Source of the DNA: Nemertoderma westbladi
Taxonomy: Eukaryota > Xenacoelomorpha > Nemertodermatida > Nemertodermatidae
Direction: 5' to 3'
NCBI GenBank assembly: GCA_032718475.1
Contig: JAUCBJ010005517.1
Coordinates: forward strand, 1-45,382
Length of the DNA stretch: 45,382 nt
Shown here: piece after piece, positions 1-9,639 of the stretch
How positions within the stretch are numbered: the stretch's first letter is position 1
How the letters are laid out: each line of letters starts with the position of its first letter
The notes under the pieces: model-generated
What the model was told of the DNA's origin: nothing
Databases searched by the model: none
Seen by the model: only the letters and a program-made list of their open reading frames with translations
Position numbers and translations under genes: made by a program

Positions 1-440
1 ATAGGTTGTTGTACACGGAAGGCGGGATATGGTAACTAAAGTCCCGGTCCTTCCCTAGCTAAACTATCTAACCTAACTAGCACCAATATGATACTGGGAT
101 AACTGACTGGTATGATTACTGGTAACTGGTTATATTGCACGGTGGCCTTATTGCTGTACCTAATCGATGCCTTTCCCCCCTCTGATTGGTTGATATCCCT
201 GTTGGCACCCTTTGGAGTGTTTCCCTTCACTCCTCGTGTTCTCTCTCGGTTAGGGGTTTGGCCCCTGACCCTCCATTGTGTGTTTCTCCTTCCCTTCCCA
301 CTTTATTGGGGTAACACGAGGTTGATATTGGTAATCAACCTCGTGCTCCCAATATTGCTTAATGGCTCACTCTATGGGTTTGTGTTAGCGGAATTGGATA
401 AGCTAACAATCAACCTTATTTTTGAGGTTAAGCGACCTGA
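1..440. other. No gene recognised
   Basis: An open frame at 112-543 exists, but its end is translated poly-C and its composition is not protein-like. I see no splice-bounded exon, RNA gene or repeat boundary here. Confidence 0.5.
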
Positions 441-770
441 CTACACCATGTCCTGGAATGTAGTGTCGTTATTCTGGTACATGGACCCCCCCCCCCCCCC
501 CCCCCCCCAAAATTTGTCTACAAATCTTAATGAGATTGCATGAAATTTGAAACAGAGATAGTTTCACCTCCCGACCACTGACTGGGTGAGCCAGAATTTT
601 TAATTTTGCTTTCAATCTTTAGCTACAAGCGTTTGAAAAAGGTGTCTCCAGCGATATTACACCAGTTACACCGCAGTTATTCTTCTACCTTATTATAGTG
701 ATTTGATGGTACTATTAACAAAATGTTCCAGAATATGGGTCTATTTATTAATTAAATACTGTCGACTAAA
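441..770 (+). repeat. Dispersed repeat R1, copy 1
   Basis: This stretch matches 14990-15625 over several hundred bases. Shared segments include the block around CCATGTCxTGGAAT, a block reading TGAAATTTGAAACAGA, the GCTACAAGCGTTTGAAAAAG block, and an end at ACAAAATGTTC(C/T)AGAATATGG. Copy 1 is uninterrupted; copy 2 has about 320 bp extra before the last block. No coding capacity is visible, and the family is not one I can name. Confidence 0.65.
486..508 (+). repeat. Poly-C tract (23 C)
   Basis: Uninterrupted run of C inside repeat R1; the second R1 copy has a shorter, impure C-rich run at the same place. Confidence 0.9.
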
Positions 771-2149
771 TGGCATGCCGCGAAAAATGTAACTTCCAAT
801 TCCCATATCTCAGCTATTTCCCAACCAAACTGAAATGTTTTTACATTTCTGGAATCCTTGCACTGCCATCTCGCTCTCTAATGGTACCAACAAATCACTA
901 TATAGTACGGGCTGTGGCGGCGTTAAGCTAGTTAAGGCGTTAATAAGGTTGAAGAATGACTGCCGTGTAACTGGTGTAATATTGACGGAGACACTTTTAT
1001 CAAACGCTTGTAAATGGAGAATTAATAATGAGTAGGGATAATACAGTCCGAGTGTCCGAGTTCGCTCGACCTAGTAGTAGTAGTAGGGATAATACAGGCT
1101 CCAGCCATGGAATACTAAATATACACGGGAGGGCAAATGTATCATACCCCTGGAGGCAATCTTTTTATTTTATAAAACGATATATATGGAGTTTGAAATA
1201 AGAATATAATTGAATTAAGTAGTGTTAACAATTTGTAATAAAGATTATATATAAATGTAATATTTTTCAGGAACCCGATATCAAAGTGAAAACGCAAGTA
1301 TCGTTAACTGAGCAAGTACTGCTGTCTGGGGTCACAGCAAACTGTGTCGATAAATCCAATCTGGAAATAACAAAACTACTTCCCAAACAAAGTCACAAAG
1401 TTAGTTTGAGTAACAGAGAGATTAACACAATCATACCTTCATCGTTCTGAATATGTTTGAACTGGTCCTGGTCCATCCCTAACTACCGTCAATGTAACTC
1501 CAGGTTACTTAGTATCGCTCCATTCGCACCTGGTTATATTTGAGATTACGTGACGTGAATTCGACAGAATAAGGGAGATTTATCGTGCCACTTTAAATCA
1601 ATCGTGTACTGATATTTTTTATTTATTTTATTTATAAAGCATTTTCAGAGGTTTTTATTTTTGCAATAATCATATATGCTGTTCGCGTAGTTCATATTCA
1701 TATTGTTTTAGTTATATTTAGTGTAATCATGTAAAATCCCACTGTATGGTTGTATATTTGTATATTATTTATAGTCAGGCCTACTTTATATATAGTGTAT
1801 GTATTGTGCAGGTACGGTACGTACGTACATAAACATCAGTCGTCATGGTTATGGTTGCTACTCAAATGGAATATTCAGGGAATTTCATTTATTCTAGAAA
1901 TGTCAGGGAATTCATTTAAAAATTGACAAATTATGGAAAATCCAGGGCTGTTGATATATACAGGGCGGCATGTGTCATAAGTGAAAATGTGAAATTTTAA
2001 ATCTCACCTCTCTTCGCTCGACATTTTACTTATTCATTGATGTGTTTACCGATATATGTAAAGGACTCAATAATTAATGTAGGCCTATACAGTATGGATA
2101 ATGTAAATTTTTGGAATATAATAAAGGCATGAAAGATGTTAGTTTTAAG
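771..2149. other. Intergenic, nothing recognised
   Basis: AT-rich sequence with a short (TAG)n run near 1069-1084, which is followed by a small duplicated block containing GGGATAATACAG. No ORF, exon or RNA gene could be supported. Confidence 0.5.
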
Positions 2150-3715
2150 ATAACCAGTGTCCTTTAAGGTCGGTCTCAAGAAAGTCATGGGCTCTCCACC
2201 AACTTATTATTTCAATGAGCCCGCCAAAGCACAAGATTGTATAGACGATTGCGACTCCGTCTGGTCCTGACGGCGAAAACAATATCCTGCATAGCGGGGG
2301 CGGCTATGTTCAAATTTCAATCTTCTGTGGACTAATGGGAAACCCCAGATGCTGTATAGTGTCTGGTTGGAAAAGAGTTCATTGTACTTGAAACAGTGAA
2401 TCATTCATGCGTATGTGTCATCTAGTGATTTTGTGTTTTCAGCTGTAGGCCCAGCCCGGATTCTCATATAGGAGAACTGGTTCTATTGTTGTTCTAAATA
2501 ATGTAGGCCTATTCTATGTGACTTCCAATTAATTCATGGACGTGATGACATGAATATGAATAACCTATATAATAATGATTTAATTTAATAATTTTGATAA
2601 TTATTTAATTTTGATTTAATAACATGACTTTCGGACCCAGAATTCCAAGTATCACAAGTCATCCACATGCTCAAGCACACCATCCTTTGAACCAATGCTC
2701 ATAATTCAGAAATTTCCCGAGGACTGACGAATTTTGGCTTTCTTTGAGTTAACAAAATTACCGACAATAGAAGCTGTCTGCACTAATGATCTGAGGAGCT
2801 CTCTATAGTTCTATAGTTAAAGGTGTTGGCTTGATTTTCTTGACTTCTGGAGCGAGTAGTAGGATGTGTTACCATCAGACCATATTTATTAAGATGATCT
2901 AAGGATATGGCGCAGAACATAATCCACCTCAAATATGATTATGACTAATAATGGTGCAAGCATGTGACTATGACTCATCATAAAACTTAAAATGGTTCAT
3001 GTGTCACCAGTAGACATTAGATACAGATATTGTCGAACAATCGTATAGTGACTTGATTTCTACAATAATTTCTTCAGCAATGTAATGCTATCCCTGTCAT
3101 TGTTTAGGGGCTTCTCAAATCGGCCTTCCTACCATTGTGGAGGCGATCCTTTAGGTTAAACCTTAACCTTTGTTGTAGGTTGGCTTTTCATTCCCTCCCA
3201 TTCAGCAAGTTGATGAATTTCCATTCCTGGATTACCTGTTGGCATCGGGGGTATTGATGGTGACAACTTCGATAAGCTCGACTGTAGATTATCAGAGTTT
3301 TCCGAGTCTGGGACCTAGATGCAGCCTTAACTGCTGCTGTAGCCACATCCTTGGCCACCTTTCGATCCGGGACTTATTATTTGCCTTAGTGAGATCCTCT
3401 TGGCACTTCCAGTTTTGTGGTTGGTCCAAGGTGCCTTTTTTACTGTTCCGAGGGAGTTTCTGCCGCTGTTGATGGCACTAATAACCCTGTGCTCTGTTGC
3501 CTCAGAGGTAATACGTATGCCATACCATACGTACCCCATACGTATGTTGCTCAGCTATAGCATGGGTACAGGATCTCACACTGGGCTTTTTCAATAGACA
3601 CTAGACAGGTACAATCTAGACGTGGCGTGGCAAATTTATTAGTTCTGCTAGCGCGGGGACTAAGTCTTACCTTAACCACAATAAGGCGATGATCAGTGTA
3701 GATGAGAGTAGTTAT
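2150..3715 (-). mobile_element. LINE copy A, internally deleted
   Basis: Degenerate non-LTR retrotransposon on the minus strand, parallel to the better copy at 16165-19140. The lower end (2160-2404) encodes a decayed version of the family's C-terminal tail (RYAGYCFRRQDQT against RFAGHCVRREDQP in the better copy). The part at 2640-2850 matches the RT thumb region, and 2870-3090 matches the RT fingers/palm with many stops. At about 3095 the alignment jumps about 540 bp to the inter-domain linker, which continues to about 3715. The motif C region is lost and the endonuclease half is absent. About 100 bp of the 3' end present in other copies is also missing. It is a dead copy; strand and family are clear by self-comparison, the clade is not. 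Confidence 0.75.
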
Positions 3716-4406
3716 TATTCATAATCATAACGTGTTCACTTTTTTATTTTTACTCTGGTACGTCTTCATTGTTTTACCATTTCGATACTTATTTATTTAG
3801 AGTATAAATTTAATTTATAGAAAAAAATAAACGACAGATGCGAAACTCAGAATTAGTTGTTGAGTTTCATGTGGTTTCAGGCGTTTGGTGCTAGTGATAC
3901 CCTTTACTCACTACTGCACTACTGACTTTACACGCATTGTTTTATTATTTTTAAGAACGGTATCTAAATAACTTACATATACAAACCCTATTGTTAGTCT
4001 CTTCAAAAATAATTATATTTTTTAAATAGTAGAATTTAAGATTTAGAGACCGTAATTTTAATTTTAGACAAATTTGGGTAAATAAAAAAATTAGCCAAAG
4101 ATCCCGTTTTACCTTATGGAACATTTTAAGAGCACGTGTTTGTCAAACTTTGGACTATTAAGCTTATGTACCTCTTCTGAGGAATTGGTTCAACAGAATG
4201 GCGTGAAATTGGGGGCGGGGAATTAATAAATCTCTGGTAGCAGAATAAATAACAAAAATTAATTTGATCACCAGAAATTTTCTAAGTGAAAAATTTTATT
4301 TTTAAAAAGTGAAAAAAATAATTATTTTTGTCGTTTTGGTTCAAGAGAAACAGGTGCATGAGTAAAATATATAAATGAAAAATGCAATTCTGAGATAATG
4401 GCAATT
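3716..4406. other. Intergenic, nothing recognised
   Basis: AT-rich, with scattered short homopolymers and no coding signal. Confidence 0.5.
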
Positions 4407-5135
4407 AAAATTGTCAAGATGTCAGTTTTAACGTTTGATGAATTCCAGACTGTCAATCTGTCTGTTTATAGGACAATCTGTCCGTCTGTCAGTCAATAAT
4501 TATGGAAACACACCACCGAACTGAAATTTAAGTTATAGGGGTTTTTCTGGTCGGTGATTCCATTACCGATGTTAGTTTTATCGTTTGAAGGAATCCAGAT
4601 TGTCTAACTGTCAGTCTGTCTGTTTATCAGACAATCTGTCCGTCTCTCTGTCGAAATTTAGGAAAGACACAACCTCGCTAACATTTTAGTTAAAGGTATT
4701 TTCCTGGTCGGTGATTCCATTTCTGATGTCAGTATTCAAATATAATTGCTTTGTGTTGGCCTGTATCTATATTGGTCTGTCCGTCAAAATATAACAGACA
4801 GACAGACAGCCGGATGGACAATCTAGAATCTTTTAACCTTTAAAACATACATCAGAAATGGAATCATAGACCAGGAAAACCCCTACAGCAACATTTCATT
4901 CATTATTTTTGACTGCCAGACAGGCCAACAGACAGGCAGACATAGAGACAGATAGACATGCAGGCAGGCAGGCAGAAAGACAGACAATCTAGAATACATG
5001 AAACATTAAAACTTAAATTAGAAATGTGATCACTAAACAAACAGGAAAAATCCTGTAGCGAAAATTTTACAAGGCGTGTGTTTCTTTAATGTTGTCTGAC
5101 TCACCGACTGACAGGCAGACTGACAGCTATAACTC
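4407..5135. repeat. Tandem and inverted CTGT-rich repeat cluster
   Basis: A unit of about 160 bp contains a (CTGT)n-type stretch followed by a block reading CTGGTCGGTGATTCCATT. It occurs twice in direct orientation (about 4407-4570 and 4570-4735). It then occurs about twice as reverse complement (about 4790-4910 and 4910-5135), seen as GACAGACAGACAG, CAATCTAGAAT and AGAAATGxxATCA followed by CAGGAAAA. The cluster is therefore head-to-head and could fold back. No open frame runs through it. Confidence 0.7.
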
Positions 5136-5940
5136 GAGAACTAAAAGAGATCTCGCTATGTCGTTTTCAGTTTTGAAGTCGTCATTCATTTTGATCCAGA
5201 ATCCGTAAAATTGATTTTTTTTTTATTTTTATCACAAACACGTGCCCTTAGTCTAATGCTCTGTAATTATAATTAATTATTATCATAAACCATTTCCAGT
5301 TCGTTGTGGTTCTCAAACATTATCACATTACTGTGTAGTAAACACGGTGGCTGAAACTAGTTTATAAGACCAATAAGTTTGACTTTGTTGATGATTTCTT
5401 AACCTTTTTTATTGCAAACAATGCATCATACTATAAAATGGCGAAATTTATTATCAACAAAATTATCGTGTGCAGTTTTTCAACATCAATCGTTTTGCGT
5501 TTTAATGTTACAATTTGGAAATAAAATTACTTGGTTTTGTTTCAAAGTACGTTACAGTTAACGTAAGTAAGTTGCACTCTCTTAGCTCGTTTGTGTACCA
5601 ATACCAAAACAGTTACAAACAAGTACAGTAAAAAAATTGTTATTTTACGAGAGAGCGAGAAATGCAATCCGTTATAAATATTGTCATGTTTTTTCTTATT
5701 GTTTTGATTTCGTTTGTCAAGATGTTGTTGTCAAGGTGCCAGGTTCATATGAAGCCATATTACCTCTGTATGAAATATAACTAATTAGGTAATAATATTA
5801 TATATTGTTTAATTGTGTTTGTACTGTAGGAAAAGTAAATTTATATTATTGATCTCCAACTTCTTCGCTATTATTGTTTGTTATGAAAGTTGTTGATATT
5901 AAACTGACAGACCACTTTCACAGTATGATATTGCGTTGCT
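5136..5940. other. Intergenic, nothing recognised
   Basis: AT-rich sequence without a supported ORF, tRNA or exon. Confidence 0.5.
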
Positions 5941-6200
5941 TTTTGAGCGAGCCACGATTTTAGTGAGCCTTGGCATATAGTTTGTTCGGCCCTATGCGGA
6001 ATTCTCCGACTGTCTGTCCGACTGTTTGAACTTCAATATATCAGTAACGGTCAATCAGTGAAACTTGTTTTAAGTTGGAGTTCGTGTAAAAGCAAAAAAT
6101 ATTAGAACTGTATTTTATTCAGAAGGGTTTCACATTTACCGATTAAAGCTTCAAGTTTCGCCACTAAATAATGCCTATTTGGTCCGTATCGGTATTAAAC
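5941..6200 (+). repeat. Dispersed repeat R2, copy 1 (short)
   Basis: It begins with GAGCGAGCCACGA, then TGAGCCTTGGCATA and a CTGTCTGTCCGACTGTTTGAA stretch. The same order is seen at 26166-26465 and 39750-40735. This copy keeps only the 5' part. No protein is encoded. Confidence 0.6.
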
Positions 6201-6379
6201 AAGTCTAAGGTTCACAAACATTGTGTATGCGAAGTATCGTGAGTATCCACAACAACGTCTTAGTACCGTACGGAATAAGTAAATAAATGGAGATAAAACT
6301 CATGGTGAGGGGTCATCATGACCGTAACACACTGTTGGTTAGGCATCCTGCAATCCGATGCAATCTAAATTCATTCCAC

Positions 6380-6531
6380 TCCAGGGGAAAATCGACGCAA
6401 ATAACAGCTGATTAATCCAAAAAATAAAACTAACCTCTTCTATTGACTGTAAACTGTTATCTTTTCTTGTTTTGGTTAGAATAACATGATATATTAATTC
6501 GCCGAGATGGGATTTGCGTCAAATCCCCCAA
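6380..6531 (+). mobile_element. MITE-like element, copy 1
   Basis: A roughly 150-bp unit with imperfect terminal inverted repeats. The left end reads GGGGAAAATCGACGCAAAT; the right end read in reverse complement begins GGGGGATTTGACGCAAAT. A second copy lies in the opposite orientation at 27896-28104 and shares the internal AACAGCTGAT and GGCGAATTAATAT blocks. It is too small to encode a transposase. Target-site duplications are not clear, so the exact ends and superfamily are open. Confidence 0.6.
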
Positions 6532-6596
6532 CCATTGTTTATCGGTTGAACAACTGCATAACTCGAACCATCTTTAACATGCGTAAGGAAATTAAT

Positions 6597-6620
6597 CCCC
6601 CCCCCCCCCCCCCCCCCCCC
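6597..6620 (+). repeat. Poly-C tract (24 C)
   Basis: Uninterrupted run of C about 65 bp after the MITE-like element. Confidence 0.9.
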
Positions 6621-7245
6621 GGTCTACCTGGTATCCCCTTCTAACACGGAACACAATGCACTACTCATTAGCTCTAATGACTCATTAAAGTCATAATACT
6701 AATTAGTCCAATATTTTACCCTTATATCAATACAGTCTAGATAACATTACTGGTAGGCTTTAGCTACTGTCTGAGAATGACATAATAATATATGTCATTC
6801 TATAGGTCCCTCCAGTTTGGCACGATTGCCACGGAGCCTGTTGTTTAGAAGGTCGTATGCGTTGGATAATTATTATTTCCCCACCCCGTATCAGGTAAAA
6901 GCAGCATTGTCCTGCCGGGTAACGTTTTTTCATGAATGTTCAAGTTGAACTTACGCCACTTGCCCCAGTTTTGTTTCACATAATACACCGGGGTAGTGGC
7001 GATTAATAGCGACCAGGAATACAGCACAGGAAGGTTAACGGTTGGAAAGTCGGGAAAGGCAGTTGGAAAGGCAAAAACATTTCCAGCTATAAACTGAAGT
7101 TATTTATGAAGATAGATACTAATAAATGTATATTTACATGAATAATCAATAAATACAAATAATGTTATTACTGAGTCGGGATGGTTCGTGTCAATATTAT
7201 TATTAAAAATATTTACGTTGAGCAGAAAATACGACAGTTTGAAGT
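6621..7245. other. 3' flank of RSPH9, no gene
   Basis: Would hold the RSPH9 3' UTR on the minus strand. I find no canonical AATAAA on that strand within the first 200 bp after the stop, and no poly-T on the plus strand that would mark a retrocopy tail. Confidence 0.5.
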
Positions 7246-8061
7246 TTAGAGCATAAATGGAATGTCATTGTTTTTCTCCCCCAAACCGAAGTAACAGTAA
7301 CCAAACTTTGCTGTGTTCGGAATGTGGTAGGCTGTTAGCCCAGGCCAGTAGAGACTTCGCAAGGTAACCTGATGACCTCTTTCTTCTTGTAATGCCCAAG
7401 ATCCCTTAGGTATATCCTCTTCTATGGGATCCAAGAAGTCGATAGCTGGCTCCAACTTTTCCCGTTCCATTAAACTCTTCTGGGGTAGGTTAACGGCTTC
7501 TCGTAGGTGGAGATATGAACCGAGTTTAACAGCGTCTAATGGCGGCAGACCTTGGAAGTTTACGTTGTTCACAACGACCCCTTTGGCATTCTTGGTGAAG
7601 GCGCCACGAGGGGCTATCGCTCCATCTTGGATAATACCCTCAATAACAGCAGCTAATCGGTCTTCTTCTCTCAGTACGATGGTCTCCTCTGAAGGTATTC
7701 CGTTGGTCTCAACTTGATCGATCTGTTCGAACTCGTACGACGGATCCCCAGAAAATCGACCTTTTACTTTCAAAGACTTCGCTCGAATATCGTCCGTAAC
7801 TTGCGGCATCAGGTTCCAGCTGGCGCAGTCAAGGCTGTAAAAGTTTTTTCTTCCGCTTAGTTGGTCTCTAATAACGCCCTGCGCGATGAAATAATCGTCT
7901 TTAACGCCCATAATTTTGCCCCAGAAATAAACTTGTGTAAATTTATTCTGGCTCCGTAAAATTGGTAGAGAGGTTTGCAGTGCTGTCTTCTGCTCTGGTG
8001 ATAGGCATAGACCAGAACTGGACACGTACGATTCCGTTAAATGTAAATCTTCACCGTCCAT
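7246..8061 (-). CDS. RSPH9: Radial spoke head protein 9 homolog
   Basis: The protein of 271 residues is a component of the radial-spoke head of motile 9+2 cilia and flagella, where it sits with RSPH1 and RSPH4A/6A-type proteins and helps pass signals from the central pair to the dynein arms. Recognition rests on the whole-length pattern: FWGKIMG near residue 48, KGRFSGDPSYEFEQ near 100-113, IPKGSW, the LRSLYWPGLTAYHIP segment and the characteristic C-terminus GEKNNDIPFML. Length fits the family (vertebrate proteins about 276). The start is fixed by an in-frame TAA at 8068-8070, three codons upstream, with no Met between. The gene is intronless here, whereas I recall vertebrate RSPH9 as multi-exon. 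The frame is undamaged, so it is either an intron-poor lineage form or an intact retrocopy. Nearby genes are not ciliary. Confidence 0.95.
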   Translation of the reverse strand: MDGEDLHLTESYVSSSGLCLSPEQKTALQTSLPILRSQNKFTQVYFWGKIMGVKDDYFIAQGVIRDQLSGRKNFYSLDCASWNLMPQVTDDIRAKSLKVKGRFSGDPSYEFEQIDQVETNGIPSEETIVLREEDRLAAVIEGIIQDGAIAPRGAFTKNAKGVVVNNVNFQGLPPLDAVKLGSYLHLREAVNLPQKSLMEREKLEPAIDFLDPIEEDIPKGSWALQEERGHQVTLRSLYWPGLTAYHIPNTAKFGYCYFGLGEKNNDIPFML

Positions 8062-8803
8062 TATTGTTTAATAATGATGTATGATATATAATGTAGAATA
8101 TTTGATGTTATTATTTCACAAAAATCCTATACAGGTTCTGAAATAGTTGCCTTTGTTATTCCCAATCAGTATTTACACTTTATTCTCAGTAACAATCCAC
8201 AATCAACCAACTCGGTAGTTTGTTGTGGGTTGCCGTTCCTAATGTTTATGGCGTTGCCAGGACAACGACTGGCTGTTGGATAATTTAATTTGGAAACTAT
8301 TAAACTGTTATATTATCTTGGCCCATGCTATAATGTATAATTTTAATGAAATATACTTCATATCCTATATTTTAATTAAGACTAGCCCTGTATAATTTTT
8401 TTAATCCCTATATAATTTTACATTACTTTTATGCATTTTTTACTCATTTGCCCTGTTTATGTAGGCCTGCGTAACGTATTAAAAACCTTCTATATGACAT
8501 TTACGTACGGAATAATGTGATACAAACCATTTATTTACATGGCTATAAAACCATCCCATTGGCCTCTCACTCAATACTGTATCTTGTAGGGAAATCTCTG
8601 ATAATACAGCATAACACGAGTGGGGCCTCCGTGCAGCAAAAGCTGCATGCCATCTTAGCGAACAATTAAAAAAGTTGTTGTATATACTTGTTAGGCCTAT
8701 TGTAATTAATCTTGGCTAATTCTAATTAATCTAATTATTATGGCTTCCGACACACACCCACACACACCCCCCTAACAGCACACAGACTTTTAGAAAACGG
8801 CCA
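8062..8803. other. 5' flank of RSPH9, no gene
   Basis: AT-rich sequence that should contain the RSPH9 promoter on the minus strand; no TATA or Inr element could be picked out reliably. A short CACACACC run is at 8751-8768. Confidence 0.5.
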
Positions 8804-9004
8804 TAGTATAATTATACATTTATTATAGGGAGGGATCTAGGGGTCTTTACCTCGAATGATAAGTTTATTTTACCGAAAATAACTTATCTTTTATTGGCGC
8901 AATTGTAGGACTAATCCCATCACATGCGTACTTTTTAACCGGGTAGTGTACAAATTTAGGAATCGCGTAATTTTTCTTGAAATTAATATCTCATATCTCT
9001 CCAA

Positions 9005-9047
9005 ACCACGTACGCGTTTCGACCTTACTGGGTCTCATCAGCGTGGT
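9005..9047 (-). ncRNA. Hammerhead ribozyme motif (type I, minimal)
   Basis: On the minus strand every core position is present. Stem I 5' strand ACCACG is followed by CTGATGA. Stem II is GACC, loop CAGTAA, GGTC. Then come GAA and the palindrome ACGCGT, which supplies the A15.1-U16.1 pair, followed by A at the H17 cleavage position. The stem I 3' strand CGTGGT pairs perfectly with ACCACG. Stem III alone would be only two pairs closing a two-base loop. Because ACGCGT is self-complementary, two molecules could share a six-pair stem III. Known small hammerheads of metazoan retroelements behave this way. The motif follows directly after the tRNA-like head, whose 3' end overlaps stem I. Activity is inferred, not shown. 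Confidence 0.8.
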
Positions 9048-9051
9048 GTCA

Positions 9052-9103
9052 GATTCGAACCTTGGACCTCGAGGTGGAAGCCGAGACAACAACCACTAGG
9101 CCA
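9052..9103 (-). promoter_or_regulatory. Internal Pol III promoter of tRNA-like head
   Basis: On the minus strand, A box TGGCCTAGTGG at 9093-9103 and B box GGTTCGAATC at 9052-9061 are about 31 bases apart, normal for a tRNA-derived promoter. No full cloverleaf is maintained. It lies directly upstream of the hammerhead, so a Pol III transcript would begin with the tRNA-like head and carry the ribozyme. Confidence 0.65.
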
Positions 9104-9334
9104 CAGGTTCTTTAGATATGGAGTATTAATTTCAAAGCCAGCTGCCATTTTAATAGCCCCTGAATTTTATTATTGATAGTAACAATGTGTTGGCAAGTTG
9201 TGTTTTTCGAGGTGTTTGTTATTATACATTTATTATAGGAAGGTATCTAGGGGTCTTTACCTCGAATGATAAGTTTATTTTACCGAAAATAACTTATCTT
9301 TTATTCCCTTTTTAGTCCCAGGTTCGGATCCCAC

Positions 9335-9377
9335 ACCACGCTGATGAGACCCAGTAAGGTCGAAACGCGTACGTGGT
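9335..9377 (+). ncRNA. Hammerhead ribozyme motif, second copy
   Basis: Base-for-base the same 43-nt motif as the minus-strand copy, on the plus strand: stem I at 9335-9340 with 9372-9377, CTGATGA at 9341-9347, stem II 9348-9361, GAA 9362-9364, palindromic stem III 9365-9370, and A at cleavage position 9371. Identity over the motif, while the flanking head has diverged (GGTTCGGATCC against GGTTCGAATC), suggests either recent duplication or constraint. Confidence 0.8.
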
Positions 9378-9639
9378 TTGGAGAGATATGAGATATTAAT
9401 TTCAAGAAAAATTACGCGATTACTAAATTTGTACACTACCCGGTTAAAAAGTACGCATGTGATGGGATTAGTCCTACAATTGCGCCAATAAAAGATAAGT
9501 TATTTTCGGTAAAATAAACTTATCATTCGAGGTAAAGATCCCTAGATCCCTTCCTATAATAAATGTATAATAACAAACACCTCGATAAACACAGCTTACC
9601 AACACATTGTTACTATCAATAATAGCATAATTATAACAT

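Larger units (their letters stand above)
8804..9632. mobile_element. tRNA-headed hammerhead repeat, inverted pair
   Basis: A repeat unit is present twice in opposite orientation, making a fold-back. On the minus strand the first unit runs from about 9113 down to 8804: a tRNA-like head with A and B boxes, a hammerhead motif (9047-9005), then a body of about 200 bp. On the plus strand the second unit runs from about 9317 to 9632: only the B-box half of the head (GGTTCGGATCC), an identical hammerhead (9335-9377) and the same body. A third, head-less piece of the body (9165-9303, minus orientation) lies between them. The body contains a near-palindrome GATAAGTTATTTT / AAAATAAACTTATC, seen three times. 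Tail sequences around TATAATAAATGTATAAT are shared. The layout looks like a tRNA-derived SINE or retrozyme-like element that inserted next to or within another copy. Confidence 0.75.

Noticed and set aside
112-543. Open frame of 143 codons near the left edge
   Set aside because: Its end is a proline run made by poly-C, it overlaps a dispersed repeat, and it has no recognisable domain.
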